Positions 1 to 10,299 of a DNA stretch of 64,000 nucleotides are shown here, piece by piece (the stretch's first letter is position 1; every line of letters starts with the position of its first letter). Made by a program: the position numbers and the translations under genes. The notes below the pieces were generated by a model. That model was not told where the DNA came from. It saw only the letters and a program-made list of their open reading frames with translations, and searched no databases. The stretch is from Agrypnia vestita (lineage: Eukaryota > Arthropoda > Insecta > Trichoptera > Phryganeidae): the NCBI GenBank assembly GCA_016648135.1, contig JADDOH010005123.1:1-64000 (forward strand). The letters run 5' to 3'.

Positions 1-58
1 AAGTGCGATTCGAACCCGCGACTTTTTGATCATGAGGCTAACCACAAGACCAACAAGC
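1..58 (-). repeat. tRNA-like SINE head (partial)
   Basis: Read on the minus strand, positions 17-7 give GGGTTCGAATC, a near-perfect RNA polymerase III B box. About 30 nt upstream is TTGTGGTTAGCC, an A-box-like segment. The anticodon stem does not pair well, so this is more likely the head of a tRNA-derived SINE than a working tRNA gene. It is cut by the window edge. Confidence 0.4.
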
Positions 59-75
59 TACTACATTATATTTAG

Positions 76-157
76 AAATTTATCACAATACGTAATTTAT
101 CATAATTCGAAATTTATCACAATTCGAAATTTATCATACTTCGAATTTTTCACAATT
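76..157. repeat. degenerate 17-bp tandem repeat
   Basis: About five imperfect copies of AAATTTATCACAATTCG follow each other. It is a small AT-rich minisatellite with no coding content. Confidence 0.55.
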
Positions 158-1156
158 AAAAATTCATTAGAATTTGAAATTTGTAATAATTCGACATTTT
201 AAAATACAAGATCCTACTTAAATGTTAATTTCATAGTTAACTAACTCTGATAATTCTAAAAACCTAGTAATTTCTAATTCGAAAGAATTTGCGCCACAAA
301 TCATTACATAATAAGTTTTATACTTGGAAATTGTTTTAACAAGTTATAAAATCGAACAATGCGCGCGACCGGGTGAAGTGTCCATTTTTGCTCGGTGCCT
401 TGCAGAATCCACTTTATCTTTACACGTTATGTAGCGATCCCAAAAATTGGGGAATCTTGTGTGTGCCTTCTTCTGTTGGCTGCCTTGATAGGAGCTGATT
501 GTTTTAGTTTGCGGTAATTACTCGTACTTGGACGCGTCTAAAAATGTTTTTCACTTTTTTAAATTCCCCTTAAGTTCGATTATTTTTTTATAATAACTGC
601 GTTCGAGTCGTTAAAATGTTTAATTTCAATTGAAAAAAGTTGTACTAATTTATCGTACTAGCGTTGTTTTTTTCCTATTAATTCCAGAAGACATTTTTGC
701 TGTTTTCTTTTACCAAAACAATTCATAAGTTGATTGATTATGTGCGTACCTATCGATCTGCGCAGGTTTATAGATCGCATATTCTGTACCCGCTCGATTC
801 TGACCTCCCCTCTCCACACGTAGTCCAGCGTAGCTTTCTACCTACCCCCTCCCCTTGATCAAGCCACGTGGTTTATGGACACTCCGTTATGGACGATTGT
901 TTTTTATTAAGTGTGCTTGTGTTGGTTTGAGTCGGAAAAATTAGAATCAAAATTAAAAATCGTGTAAAGATTGAAGAAGCCTTCTGTAAATTCCAAGATA
1001 AGATAATAAAATTTCGATTGATCCAAACGATGATTTGATTTCTTTAGCAAATACGTCAATATCAGGTACTTAAGTAATACAAATGGCGCAATCTTTGCAT
1101 TGGCATCATAAATATTATATCGGTTTCGAAATGATTTCTTGAAGTATGCAAAATAC
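158..1156. other. no gene seen; dispersed repeat fragments
   Basis: I see no supported coding region. Positions 660-720 and 780-895 match other places in the window (23215-23305, 24120-24262, 29050-29110, 29460-29600), sharing the words CCTATTAATTCCAGAAGAC and CCACGTGGTTTATGGA. They are fragments of a dispersed repeat. Confidence 0.5.
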
Positions 1157-1686
1157 TGTCACGGGTCGTGGCTGCAAATGAGAGGTAAATGAAAACACGG
1201 GAAATTAAGTAACGATTTATTAATTAATGATTAATTAATTATTAAATGGACAAAGTCACTTAATAACACGAAATCAATTAATACACTATTCTTGAAATCA
1301 CACTATTTCACAATTTATCACTCGTCACGTGAACACTTTATTATCGCTGGGAACACTTTTATTTAACACTCCATCCAATTCTTGGACGTAGTAGTCGCAT
1401 TAATTTATTTCGCCACTTAGGTACTTCGCAAATTATTTCGCTTAATATTTGTCGCCCCGAAATTCCACGACTGGCCACACCGGCCGTCGTCCGCGGCTTA
1501 TTTCGGGCCGATAGAAATATCAAAACTAACTCAATTGCGCGGCGCGGTGCTGCTTTAAATACGCGATACGCTGGTATTTAGGAGAAGGTTCCCGTCGCTT
1601 CTAGGCTGTTCCAGGCGTCTCTCGAGTGTTGTAGATAACTCTATAGACCATTCTAGAGCCATCCATAGTGTTGTTCCAAAGTGACA
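1157..1686 (-). mobile_element. candidate solo LTR
   Basis: The segment starts TGTCACGGGTC and ends CCAAAGTGACA, giving the TG...CA ends of an LTR with a 6-bp terminal inverted repeat (TGTCAC/GTGACA). On the minus strand there is a TATTTAAAG box near 1550 and an AATAAA near 1395, the expected U3-R order, so minus orientation is preferred. No internal retroviral-type genes and no second LTR are seen. A clean target duplication is not visible, so the call is moderate. Confidence 0.45.
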
Positions 1687-1872
1687 TATTACAAGGAATG
1701 TGGATATTGCGCGATTCTTTCTGCTTACCATTTCGTTGCAATACGTACGTTTTTCAAGAAATTAACATTTTAACCCAGGGTTCGAGTATATATATCTGCG
1801 GATATATATCATGATATATATCACGATATTAATGGCTTGATTTTTATTTTCCATATATATCCAAAAAACTTT

Positions 1873-2000
1873 CTGCGGTCGTTACTAGATGGCACTAATT
1901 TTATTTTAATAAGTGCTACAAGTTATTTTTTTATATCTGCAGTCGTTACTAGATGGCGCTAGTTATATTTAAAAAAGTGTTACGGTTGTTTTTTAGTTTA
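1873..2000. repeat. 64-bp tandem duplication
   Basis: Two diverged copies (about 1873-1936 and 1937-2000) begin CTGCGGTCGTTACTAGATGG and CTGCAGTCGTTACTAGATGG. Each contains a CTAGATGGCRCT core (1885-1896 and 1949-1960) that resembles the CTCF zinc-finger consensus. Confidence 0.6.
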
Positions 2001-2229
2001 ATTTGTTTCATATAATCCATTTTTTATTTCACACAAAGAAACAAACACCCATAACCCTACATTAGAAAGAGCGACTTTAATAACTTGTATATCATAATTG
2101 CATATATTACCTTATTCAATATGCAATTTATTTATTCAATAAATAATAATAACTCTTGAACAAAATAAAAAAATAAATTTCCTAATTATTTTGAGTTTGT
2201 ATCAATTTTTGATATATCGTCGCTATATA

Positions 2230-3513
2230 TTAGGTCCTTACATATGAAATTGACGTTTTTCCGTACTGGCAAATTTGATCTCAAATATCTTCTCATTGGT
2301 TAGGAATTCCAAATCCAAATTTATACAGCTATTTACTCATGTATTTGTGTTTTGAAAATTATAATTCATTTGTTTTTTCCTCAATTGTTTTTTTCTTTGC
2401 GTCACTCAGTTTATAAAATGAAAAACTTGAAATATCGCGTTATTAACGAGTACGAGTTCCACCGTGGCACCAGTGCTGCAGAAACGGCTCGAAGGATTAA
2501 TGATGTGTATGGCGACGGTGCCGCAAAAGAAAACACAGTGCGTTTTTGGTTCCAACGTTTTCGTTCTGGAAATTTCGACCTGCAGAACAAGCCCCGTGGA
2601 CGGCCGGAGACCAAAGTTGATAATGAAGAATTGAAGGCTATTGTGGAAGCGGATCCATCGCAAACCACATCCGAGTTAGCTGCAGGCTGCGGTGTTAGTG
2701 AACAACTGTTTTAATCCACTTGAAGCAAATTGGTAAGGTGAAAAAGCTTGAAAGGTGGGTACCTCACGAATTGAGTGAAGCAAATCAACAAACGCGCGTT
2801 GACTGCTGCGTTGCATTACTCAACCGGTACAATAATGAAGGGATTTTAAATCGAATCATTACCTGTGATGAAAAGTGGATCCTGTACGATAATCGGAAGC
2901 GCTCATCGCAATGGCTGAACCCTGCCGAACCAGCCAAACCATGCCCCAAGCGAAAATTGACTCCAAAAGAGTTACTTGTGAGCGTTTGGTGGACTAGTGC
3001 TGGTGTCGTTCACTACAGCTTTCTTAAATCTGGCCAGACGATTACGGCAGATGTCTATTGTCAGCAACTGTAAACCATGATGGAAAAGCTAGCTGCTAAA
3101 CAACCGAGGCTGGTTAATCGCTCTAGGCCACTGCTGCTTCATGATAACGCTAGACCACACACTGCACAACAGACGGCTACCAAATTAGAGGAGCTTCAAT
3201 TGGAATGTCTAAGACATCCACCGTACTCTCCGGACCTTGCCCCAACAGATTACCATTTTTTTCGAAATTTGGATAACTTCTTGCAAAGGAAAAAATTCAA
3301 CTCCGATGGGGCAGTCAAAACCGCCTTCAAAGATTTTATTGATTCCCGTCCGAATGGTTTTTATAGTAAAGGGATCGATGAACTACCTATGAGATGGCAA
3401 AAGTGCATAGATAGCAATGGTACATACTTTGATTAAATAAATATATTATAATAAAAAAAATCGGCTTTATGTTCCTCCCATACTAAACGTCAATTTCATA
3501 TGTAAGGACCTAA
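2230..3513 (+). mobile_element. mariner-like DNA transposon
   Basis: The element is 1284 bp with 29-bp terminal inverted repeats that are identical by eye (2230-2258 and 3485-3513), starting TTAGGTCCTTACATATGAAA, flanked by TA on both sides. It encodes a D,D34D transposase broken by two lesions. Intact ends suggest it could still be moved by a related transposase, although its own gene is dead. The protein resembles the cecropia/mori side of the mariner family, judged from remembered motifs only. Confidence 0.93.
2418..3436 (+). pseudogene. mariner transposase, frameshifted and with one nonsense codon
   Basis: The gene encodes the enzyme that cuts and inserts the mariner element at TA sites. 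The likely true start is the ATG at 2418; the frame is open upstream but without a better ATG. An N-terminal helix-turn-helix half is followed by the catalytic domain: first Asp in TCDEKW (2867-2869), second in HDNARPH (3143-3145), third in APTDYHFF (3248-3250). There are 34 residues between the last two, the mariner D,D34D signature. Frame breaks: a one-base loss near 2703-2712 shifts frames, and a TAA at 3071-3073 stands where a Gln codon (CAA) is expected. The rest runs to the stop at 3434-3436 at close to usual mariner length (about 340 residues). All three catalytic Asp codons survive. Confidence 0.93.
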
Positions 3514-3533
3514 TATATAATTAAGCCTATGTG

Positions 3534-3741
3534 CCGTTTAATACATTCTCAGATGAATGAATCAATTTGTCAATTTTTCACATAAATAATAGAGATATAC
3601 TAAAAAAAAACATTGCCTTTCATCTGGCAAGTCTGCCTAGTAATTATTTAAAATATTTTTTTATAAATCTAGTCTGTGCAATTATTTTTTAAAACAGTTT
3701 CATTCGTTTATCTCAGAATGTACTAAAACGGCACATAGGCT
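3534..3741. mobile_element. 208-bp MITE, TA target site
   Basis: Inverted ends AGCCTATGTGCCGTTT (left) and the same sequence inverted at the right extend, with mismatches, for about 35 bp. TA flanks both ends (3532-3533, 3742-3743). It has no coding capacity and is probably a Tc1/mariner-type MITE, sitting 20 bp from the mariner. Confidence 0.75.
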
Positions 3742-3879
3742 TATTACTTATATATAAAGCGACAATATATCGAATATATATAAAAAAATCTGACTTTTTG
3801 ATGTTTTGTATAAAAATCGGATTTTTTCGAACCCTATTTGTACCATTGTTTGTGATTTAGCAATCGCTTCGCGATTTCA

Positions 3880-3990
3880 AAAAGTTTTAAATCGTCCTTT
3901 TCATAAGAAAAGGATTATTCAATTAATATTTGTTTTCCAGAACCTCTGGAAATGCGCAGCTTTTTTCCTTTGCGCCACTGCTCTTCAGGT
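3880..3990. repeat. dispersed repeat F, copy 1
   Basis: The word pattern TTAAATCGTC...TAATATTTGTTTTCCAGAA...GCGCAGC recurs at 9390-9500 and 28850-28940. No terminal structure was resolved. Confidence 0.5.
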
Positions 3991-4656
3991 CTCTGAGACA
4001 AAATAAATTGGCATTGTCTAGTTCCGATCTTGGGTTTTGAATCTCCGAGGGCCGGCGTCAGCGTGTAGGTACATAATGATGCCGAGAGCGGTCTGCTGTC
4101 TCGAGACGAGAATCTCATCCATTGTAATAAAATCGGCCGAGCGAGGCGGCCAACCCGAAGAGGCGCTATTCGCAGTCGAGGTCATCGGCATCGAGAGAGC
4201 TATTGTTTAAACATTCAGAGACCAATTTTGACGAACGGCGATGCGTGAAGAATACAATTCTGAGAACTGAATTACAGAACAGGACATAATTCCTGGAAGC
4301 TTGAAATTTAGGCAGAAATTTGGTGAATTTTTTACAAAAAGGTGATAATTTTTGGCATTTAATAAAGTATCTATATGTAAAACTATTTTTTATTGGAAAA
4401 TTTAAAAATTATGTGCGCGTCATGTGCATGATCTCGTGAAGCTCCTCCGCCGTGACTGAGATGCAACTTTCCCCAGTGCACGTTTGTTCAAAACAGAAAA
4501 GAAAGTAAGACCCCATACCACGGTAATATTCTTTTCTGTCATTTGTTTTTCATTTTCTGAAAGATGCATTTGTTAATAACGCTTTCACCAAATGTTTTAA
4601 AGAAATTTGTAAAATTGACGGAGATACAGCGGTTTAATTTTAAATTTTTTAATTTT
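3991..4656. other. no gene seen
   Basis: This is unassigned sequence with a modest GC rise at 4030-4200. No reading frame resembles a known family and no terminal repeats were identified. Confidence 0.5.
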
Positions 4657-4978
4657 AAAATCCAGTCTCTATGGCACCACGTAGAGATTTTTTTATAAAG
4701 GGCCGCCAAGACTTAAACTATTCGAAAATCCAGTCTCTATGGCACCACGTAGAGATTTTTTTATAAAGGGCCGCCAAGACTTAAACTATTCGAAAATCCA
4801 GTCTCTATGGCACCACGTAGAGATTTTTTTATAAAGGGCCGCCAAGACTTAAACTATTCGAAAATCCAGTCTCTATGGCACCACGTAGAGATTTTTTTAT
4901 AAAGGGCCGCCAAGACTTAAACTATTCGAAAATCCAGTCTCTATGGCACCACGTAGGGATTTTTTTATAAAGGGCCCC
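4657..4978. repeat. 68-bp tandem repeat array
   Basis: The block starting TCCAGTCTCTATGGCACCAC recurs at 4661, 4729, 4797, 4865 and 4933, an exact 68-bp period. There are four full units and a fifth partial one. Units are nearly identical; the last has one visible change (CGTAGGGAT for CGTAGAGAT). Such uniformity implies recent expansion, and the array may vary between individuals. Confidence 0.97.
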
Positions 4979-5340
4979 TCCTGTTCTATTTTTTACGAAC
5001 GATGAAAATTTTCCATAAAAATCGGAAATAACATTCGCTGTCCGCCATTTTTTTTAGATATCGTAATTCCCTTACGTGATGCTGCAAACCTATATGTCTA
5101 GTTTCTAAATATATTTTTATTTTATTTTATTTTTCGTCGGAGTGTCCTCAGTGGAAGCAGCGTACACCGCAAACTATACTTTAGATTCGAGTACAAAAAT
5201 TTGTATGCAGTCTTCTATATGTATATATTGACTATGAGTATTAATAAAAATATTTCATGTATTATTTGGTTGAAAATAATTTAAAAATAATAATTGCAAA
5301 AAAAAATACACCCTCGTATCGCGAGGGTATATAAACTATA
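4979..5340. other. no gene seen
   Basis: AT-rich spacer. Nothing supportable was found apart from low-complexity A/T runs. Confidence 0.5.
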
Positions 5341-5430
5341 CAAGGAGTCTCATAGTTAGTAGAAACAAGTTTACAGGTTGGTTCCTGTCTTGATAACGAG
5401 TCGAAAATGTTGAAGCAACCATGACCTAGT

Positions 5431-7605
5431 ATCAATAATAATAATAATAATAATAATTGAATAATTTGTATAGCGCCGTTTTCGCGAAATACTCACCTCA
5501 AGGGCGCTTTACACAGAGAAATTATTATCTTACAAGACAACTTACTGCTAGAAAAGAAAAAACTTATTTACTATTACTTATTCACTAGGTGGCATACAAG
5601 AAGTGGAATTAAAATTGAGTACTATAATAGTTTGTGAGTCCCTGAAAGAATTATGTGTTTTCGCGGAGTGCACAATATGAGTGGAAAACATTAGCTAGCG
5701 TTGTTGTGGTTAGATTTTATAGGTTTTTATAGGATTGTCTAAATAAATGCGTCTTAAGTTGTTTTTTGAACAGTGGTAAGCTGTCAGTTTGTATCAGTTT
5801 GTTAGGTAGTTTGTTCCATAACTTTGGTCCAGCCACCGCGAAAGCACGATCACCGAAATTAGTTTTGTGGACGCGATTTACTTCAGCTAACCTATTTGTA
5901 TTAGATGTTGATGCTGAGCGAAGTGTTAGTTGTCTATTATTTGCGGAGAATGGAATGCAGAAGTCGGTTATGTATTGAGGGGCCATGTTGTGAATAGCCT
6001 TAAATATTGTAAGGCAAAGCTTATATTCAATCCTCTCTGGACATCTAAGCCAGTGAAGGTTTTGAAGATGGTGTGAGATGTGCGCAAACTTTGAAACGCC
6101 GGTAATAAGTCTTGCGGCGGCATTAAATACAGATTGTAATTTGTTTATTTCCTGTTTCGGGAGATGAGCGTAGATACCATTACAGTAGTCTAAGCGAGAG
6201 ATAACGTATGCATTTATTAGTGATTTTGTTGCTTCTGTTGGGATGCTTTTGCGAATAGATTTAATGCGACGTAAATGATAGAATGCAGAGCTGGTTGTGC
6301 TATTAATTTGTTTACTAAGAGACATGCTTGAATCCAAGTAGACTCCAAGTAGTTTGACATTAGTTTTAGGAATTATGTCAATATTTGAAATAGAGAGTGG
6401 GAGTTTTTCCAACAGGTGTTGGCGTCTTCGGGTAGCTGTCCAAAGGAACTCAGTTTTGGTCGGGTTAAGTTTCAGTTTGTTCGAGGACATCCAAAGGTTT
6501 ACGTCATTTATGCACTGAATGATAGATTGTTTTAGTATGTTTGTATCGTTTGGAGAACAATGGAAGTATAGTTGCCAGTCATCAGCATAACAGTGAGCTA
6601 GAAGTCCGTGTGTGGTAATGATATCAAATAAATCTTTTGTGTACATGATGAAAAGTAAAGGACCTAATACCGATCCTTGTGGAACACCTGACTTCATACA
6701 AACCGGTGCTGATTCAATGTTATCAATAACTACCGTTTGGAAACGGTTCGAGAGATAGGATTGGAACCATTTAAGCGCTGTACCGCGTAGACCGTAAGAT
6801 ACTTCCATTCTTCTCAGCAAGAAGTCATGGTCAATTGTGTCAAAAGCGGCACTCATGTCAAGAAGAGAGACGAGTACTAATTTGCCCGTATCTATTGCGA
6901 GTATGATGTCAGATAAAATTTTAAGGAGTCCGGTTTCTGTAGAGTGGTGTTTTCTGTAGGCTGATTGAAATTTACTAAATAAATTGTGTGCGTCCATATA
7001 TGCATTCAGCCGCGAAGACACAATTTTTTCAAGCAGTTTAGCGATAAGTGGTAAATTGGATATAGGTCTGTAATTATTGAGGTCTTCTGCATCTAGCGTA
7101 GGTTTTTTTAAAATTGGAGTCACTATTGCACTTTTCAGAAAGTCGGGAACTTCTCCAGTGCCTAACGACATGTTGTAAAGTTTACAAAGAAAAGGTGCTA
7201 GTTCTTGTATGCAGGATTTGAAAAGCCAAGTTGGTATGGGGTCCAGGGCACAATGTTTGGTTGGAGAGATTCTCGTAATACGTATAATTTCTGCAATATT
7301 AGTGTCTGACAGAGTGTCAAATATAGTGTCACCTGGTAAGAATGATGGTTCTGTACTAGATAATGTTGAAAGCCTAATTTTGTTTATCTTATCTTCGAAG
7401 AAGTCTGACATTTTGCTTGGGGTGATATTTATAGAAGGAGTTTTGTATGCTTGCGGTTTTCCTAAAACGGTGCTCAGTGAATTCCACATTTGTTGAGGGT
7501 TTCCACTCTCAGCAGCAATTTTTGTGGTCCAGTAAGTTCTCTTTTTGAATTTTACTTCCTCTCGATATTCTATTTGTGCAGCAATCCATTGTATTCTTTG
7601 GATAC
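5431..7605 (-). mobile_element. 5'-truncated L2/CR1-group LINE
   Basis: The element reads on the minus strand and ends in an (ATT)n tail (plus strand AAT repeats, 5431-5457). Just before the tail the minus strand carries TGTAAAGCGCCCTTGAGG and GGCGCTATACAAAT, resembling the conserved 3' end of L2-type LINEs. The 5' boundary is set near 7605, because sequence beyond it matches the palindromic MITE. No endonuclease domain is present, as expected from incomplete reverse transcription. Confidence 0.85.
5717..7603 (-). CDS. LINE reverse transcriptase (ORF2 C-terminal part)
   Basis: This is an RNA-dependent DNA polymerase for target-primed retrotransposition. The open frame is 639 codons with no internal stop. 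Using its numbering: fingers with NNYRPISNLP (about 188-197), motif A around LLDMSAAFDTIDH (258-270), SGVPQGSVLGP (about 316-326), the active site as YADD (350-353), and a C-terminal region with LHWL and the RAFAVAGPKLWN block typical of CR1/L2 elements. The upstream endonuclease is absent. The nominal first residues (frame start at 7636) are translated from the flanking palindromic MITE, so the apparent Met is an accident of insertion and not the true start. The intact frame suggests a young insertion. It is not expected to move on its own. Confidence 0.85.
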   Translation of the reverse strand: MQRIQWIAAQIEYREEVKFKKRTYWTTKIAAESGNPQQMWNSLSTVLGKPQAYKTPSINITPSKMSDFFEDKINKIRLSTLSSTEPSFLPGDTIFDTLSDTNIAEIIRITRISPTKHCALDPIPTWLFKSCIQELAPFLCKLYNMSLGTGEVPDFLKSAIVTPILKKPTLDAEDLNNYRPISNLPLIAKLLEKIVSSRLNAYMDAHNLFSKFQSAYRKHHSTETGLLKILSDIILAIDTGKLVLVSLLDMSAAFDTIDHDFLLRRMEVSYGLRGTALKWFQSYLSNRFQTVVIDNIESAPVCMKSGVPQGSVLGPLLFIMYTKDLFDIITTHGLLAHCYADDWQLYFHCSPNDTNILKQSIIQCINDVNLWMSSNKLKLNPTKTEFLWTATRRRQHLLEKLPLSISNIDIIPKTNVKLLGVYLDSSMSLSKQINSTTSSAFYHLRRIKSIRKSIPTEATKSLINAYVISRLDYCNGIYAHLPKQEINKLQSVFNAAARLITGVSKFAHISHHLQNLHWLRCPERIEYKLCLTIFKAIHNMAPQYITDFCIPFSANNRQLTLRSASTSNTNRLAEVNRVHKTNFGDRAFAVAGPKLWNKLPNKLIQTDSLPLFKKQLKTHLFRQSYKNL

Positions 7606-8515
7606 TTATGGAGACATGTAATATCAAAGATTGCACTTTTTTTTCCTCAATATTTCTGACTTATTTTTTGCAAATTTTTTTACTATCATTACAGTAATTT
7701 ACATCGATTATGAAAAATTCATTCGCTTCAATACAATAACTCAAACAAAATGATAAAACATTGTAAAAAAAATCTATTTTAATGTTTTGCAAGGTTTTTA
7801 TCATTTTATTCGACTTGCATTAAAGCGAATGAATTTTTGACAATCGATATAAGTTGCTGTAGTGATAGTTAAACTTTTTGCAAAAAATAAGTAAAAAATA
7901 TTGTAAAAAAAGTGCAATCTTTGATATTACATATCTCCATAATGTTGATAATTAAGTCACGGTTGCTTGAAAATTTTCGATTCATTATCAAGACAGGAAT
8001 CCACCAGTAAAATTTTTCTATTCGCTATCAGACACCGTGTATGTAATGTAACATATCCGTTTGGAAAAACACGTTTTTTGTGGAATTGTAGCATTGAATG
8101 TCCCAGCGTTCTCTAGAGCTCATGTTACTGAATTTTTTACGGAGTAATCTTATTATAGATAAGGTTAACGGTGAATAAATAATAACACTGAAATAATTAT
8201 TGGTGTCTGTCGGGGTTGAACACGCAAATATAAATTATTCAAATTTTTTCAATTCCACTGATTTACGCCAATGCGTTCCAACGGTGCAAGACATTTTTTT
8301 TAAATTCCTTGCATATTTATTCTGTTTTTGTTAATGTCTATAGCAGTGGCGTGCAGTGGATATAAACTTAGGTTATGCTGTGACCGACTATATACCTATA
8401 TTAAAATATACATATATATACGCATATACCTATAAGGGTATATAAAGTTTCTGAATTTTTTTTAACTGTATATAATGAACTATTTTGAGTAGCTTCAATC
8501 CACAAAAATAACTGC

Positions 8516-8753
8516 ACTATAAAAGAAGTATTGTAAAAAATTTCTAAAAATCCCAAATTATACTATAATTATTAAATTTTTTTAAAGAAAATTTTATAGA
8601 TCTTCTTGATCGTTGCCACGAGTCTACTTGTCAAGTTTCAGCTCGGTTGGATCACGGGAAAAGGGTCAAAAATCGATCCAAAGTTTTTTTTGACGGCAAG
8701 CCGGCAAGCAAGCAAGCAAGCAGACGCCGCGAGTTAATATAAAGGAAGTAAAA
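8516..8753 (+). repeat. dispersed repeat M, copy a
   Basis: Shares AAATTATACTATAATTATTA, a GATCTTCTTGATCG block, AAGTTTCAGCTCG and an internal (GCAA)n run (about 8700-8721), and ends in GAGTTAATATAAAGGAAGTA. Other copies lie at 17223, 29094, 48285 (minus) and 58450-60081. The microsatellite inside a conserved body recalls microsatellite-associated repeats described in Lepidoptera. Confidence 0.75.
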
Positions 8754-9264
8754 AAGATTTTCTAAATAAATAAATAGTTTATATATAGGTAATACGGCAA
8801 AAAATTTCAATACATTTTGAAGACGATTTATACATATATAAATAAATCGGGAATAATACTAATTTCAGATATACGTTTCTTTTCACAAAAATAAATCAAA
8901 CATTTTATGATATCATCGATGGCAATTTCGTCGTAAACAATAAACATTGGATATGACAGATGGTATTTATATTCACCATAAAAATGACAAATAGAATTCA
9001 CACAAAAAATTTTGGGTGGAATTTGTAAAAAATATCATTTCTGAAAATGACGTGCGCGTAGCCCTCACCTGGCATAGGGCCTTTTGAAGAAACACGCTAT
9101 TCCATGAAAAATTTACTTCTCTATTACAAAAAACTCGCAGACATAGAGCTAAGTAAAAATACACGGTTCAGGACGAGTTTTTTCTCGACTTGACTAGATC
9201 TATGGAACAAATTTGTTGGGCGCAAACAACTGAGATAAATTAAGAATTGATATGAAGCTAGGTA

Positions 9265-9408
9265 CAGAAACGTCGGAAATAAAACTTCTAGCCATAGAAA
9301 GAATTACGGCTAGAATTTTAAACCGAAAAACACAGATAGGTCACGTTAAACAGAAACGTCAGAAATAAAATTTCTAGCAGTAAGACGAATTACAGCTAGA
9401 ATTTTAAA
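9265..9408. repeat. imperfect direct duplication of about 60 bp
   Basis: CAGAAACGTCGGAAATAAAA...GGCTAGAATTTTAAA (about 9265-9324) recurs with changes at about 9350-9408. The second unit runs into dispersed repeat F (9390-9500). It lies inside the hAT element. Confidence 0.6.
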
Positions 9409-9684
9409 TAAATCTTTTCTGAAGATAAGGATTATTTGATTAATGTTTGTTTCCCAGAATCTTTACTAATGCGGAGCTTTTTTGCTTGTATGCTCTGCAC
9501 GCCACTGGTCTATAGGTAATAGGTAGGTACTTCAAATTTTATTTTTTATTCTACGTTTTGTCCTGATGAACAGAACATTGCCCGTAACACGATGATATTT
9601 CAATAAATAGTGTTTTTACAGAAAGTGTTTTCTTTTTATTAATATTAATAATGTTAGACATCTTTTCATTTAAGAAACACATTC

Positions 9685-9952
9685 AGATTAGTATGTGTAA
9701 GGCCCGGTTGTTTCAAGTTCGATCAAAGTAAGCGGTCGATAAAAGCATAGATTTTTACGAAAACGGATCGTCTGATTGGTGGAGAACGTAAAATTTCAGT
9801 TTAAACTCTACGCTTACTTTGATCGAATTTGAAACAACCGGGCCTAAGTCGTTCGTACGGCGCACGTTGTTTCGTTGCCTTGGTGTTTGCGGGTGTAAAC
9901 ACCAACACAACGAAACAATGTGCATCGTGCTCACGACGTACACATACTAATT
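9685..9952. mobile_element. palindromic MITE interrupted by a second MITE
   Basis: The arms read ATTAGTATGTG...GCGCACGTTGTTTCGTTG on the left and their inverse on the right (CAACGAAACAATGTGC...CACATACTAAT). The left arm is interrupted after TATGTGTAA by the element at 9701-9844. Removing that element and one TAA restores a continuous arm. Confidence 0.75.
9701..9844. mobile_element. PIF/Harbinger-type MITE H, copy 1
   Basis: 144 bp with inverted ends GGCCCGGTTGTTTCAA and a 3-bp TAA duplication (9698-9700, 9845-9847), both typical of PIF/Harbinger. Diverged copies are at 33914-34062 and 55468-55607. No coding content. Confidence 0.88.
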
Positions 9953-10290
9953 CGATTGTCTTTCTTAAATGGAAAGAGGTCTACCACAAAGTTATTACGC
10001 TATTATTGAAGAAATCATTTTTAGGTTTAGACATAGAAAATGGTGCCTAATTTAAATCACTGATACATCATTATTTTCCTTATAACTTGCTGTACGTTGT
10101 GACTAGTATTGTTGTATTTAATGAGTGTTAATAATAATTACGTCATTGTTATCGAGAAATATGGTTAAGATCGTGTTTACTGAAATGTTGCGACGTTTTC
10201 CTCGATATCCGAATGCTGGGGCGATCCATGAGACAATATGAAGAGATTAGAACAAAAGCGCCACGTTTTTTCAACTGATTTTAAAGCCAG
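9953..10290. other. no gene seen
   Basis: Unassigned AT-rich spacer with short open frames that resemble nothing known. Confidence 0.5.
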
Positions 10291-10299
10291 AGCGGAGAT

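Larger units (their letters stand above)
1776..3836. mobile_element. possible outer TIR element hosting the mariner and a MITE
   Basis: The left end CAGGGTTCGAGTATATAT and the right end, read inverted, TAGGGTTCGAAAAAATC share a short inverted repeat. The interior has tandem repeats, AT-rich sequence, the mariner and a MITE, but no transposase of its own. No target duplication was found. It could be a hAT-like non-autonomous element or a chance match. Confidence 0.3.
5341..8039. mobile_element. palindromic MITE family P, copy 1, split by a LINE
   Basis: The outer pieces (5341-5430 and about 7606-8039) together match the uninterrupted copy at 28274-28802. They include the arm words GTTGAAGCAACCATG, inverted GTTGCTTGAAAATTTTC, and the paired AAAATGATAAAA segments at the centre. 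TA lies on both sides (5339-5340, 8040-8041), which suggests Tc1/mariner-type mobilisation. A LINE is inserted in the left arm. Confidence 0.8.
8344..9507. mobile_element. hAT element with 8-bp target duplication
   Basis: The ends are CAGTGGCGTGCAG and its inverse (13 bp), flanked by identical 8-bp copies of GTCTATAG (8336-8343 and 9508-9515). This is diagnostic of the hAT superfamily. No transposase reading frame is left inside. The interior holds a copy of dispersed repeat M (8516-8753) and a short duplication (9265-9408), so it is a non-autonomous, composite copy. Confidence 0.9.

Noticed and set aside
1..58. A functional tRNA gene
   Set aside because: Only the B box and a rough A box fit; the anticodon stem does not pair, and the sequence is cut at the window edge.
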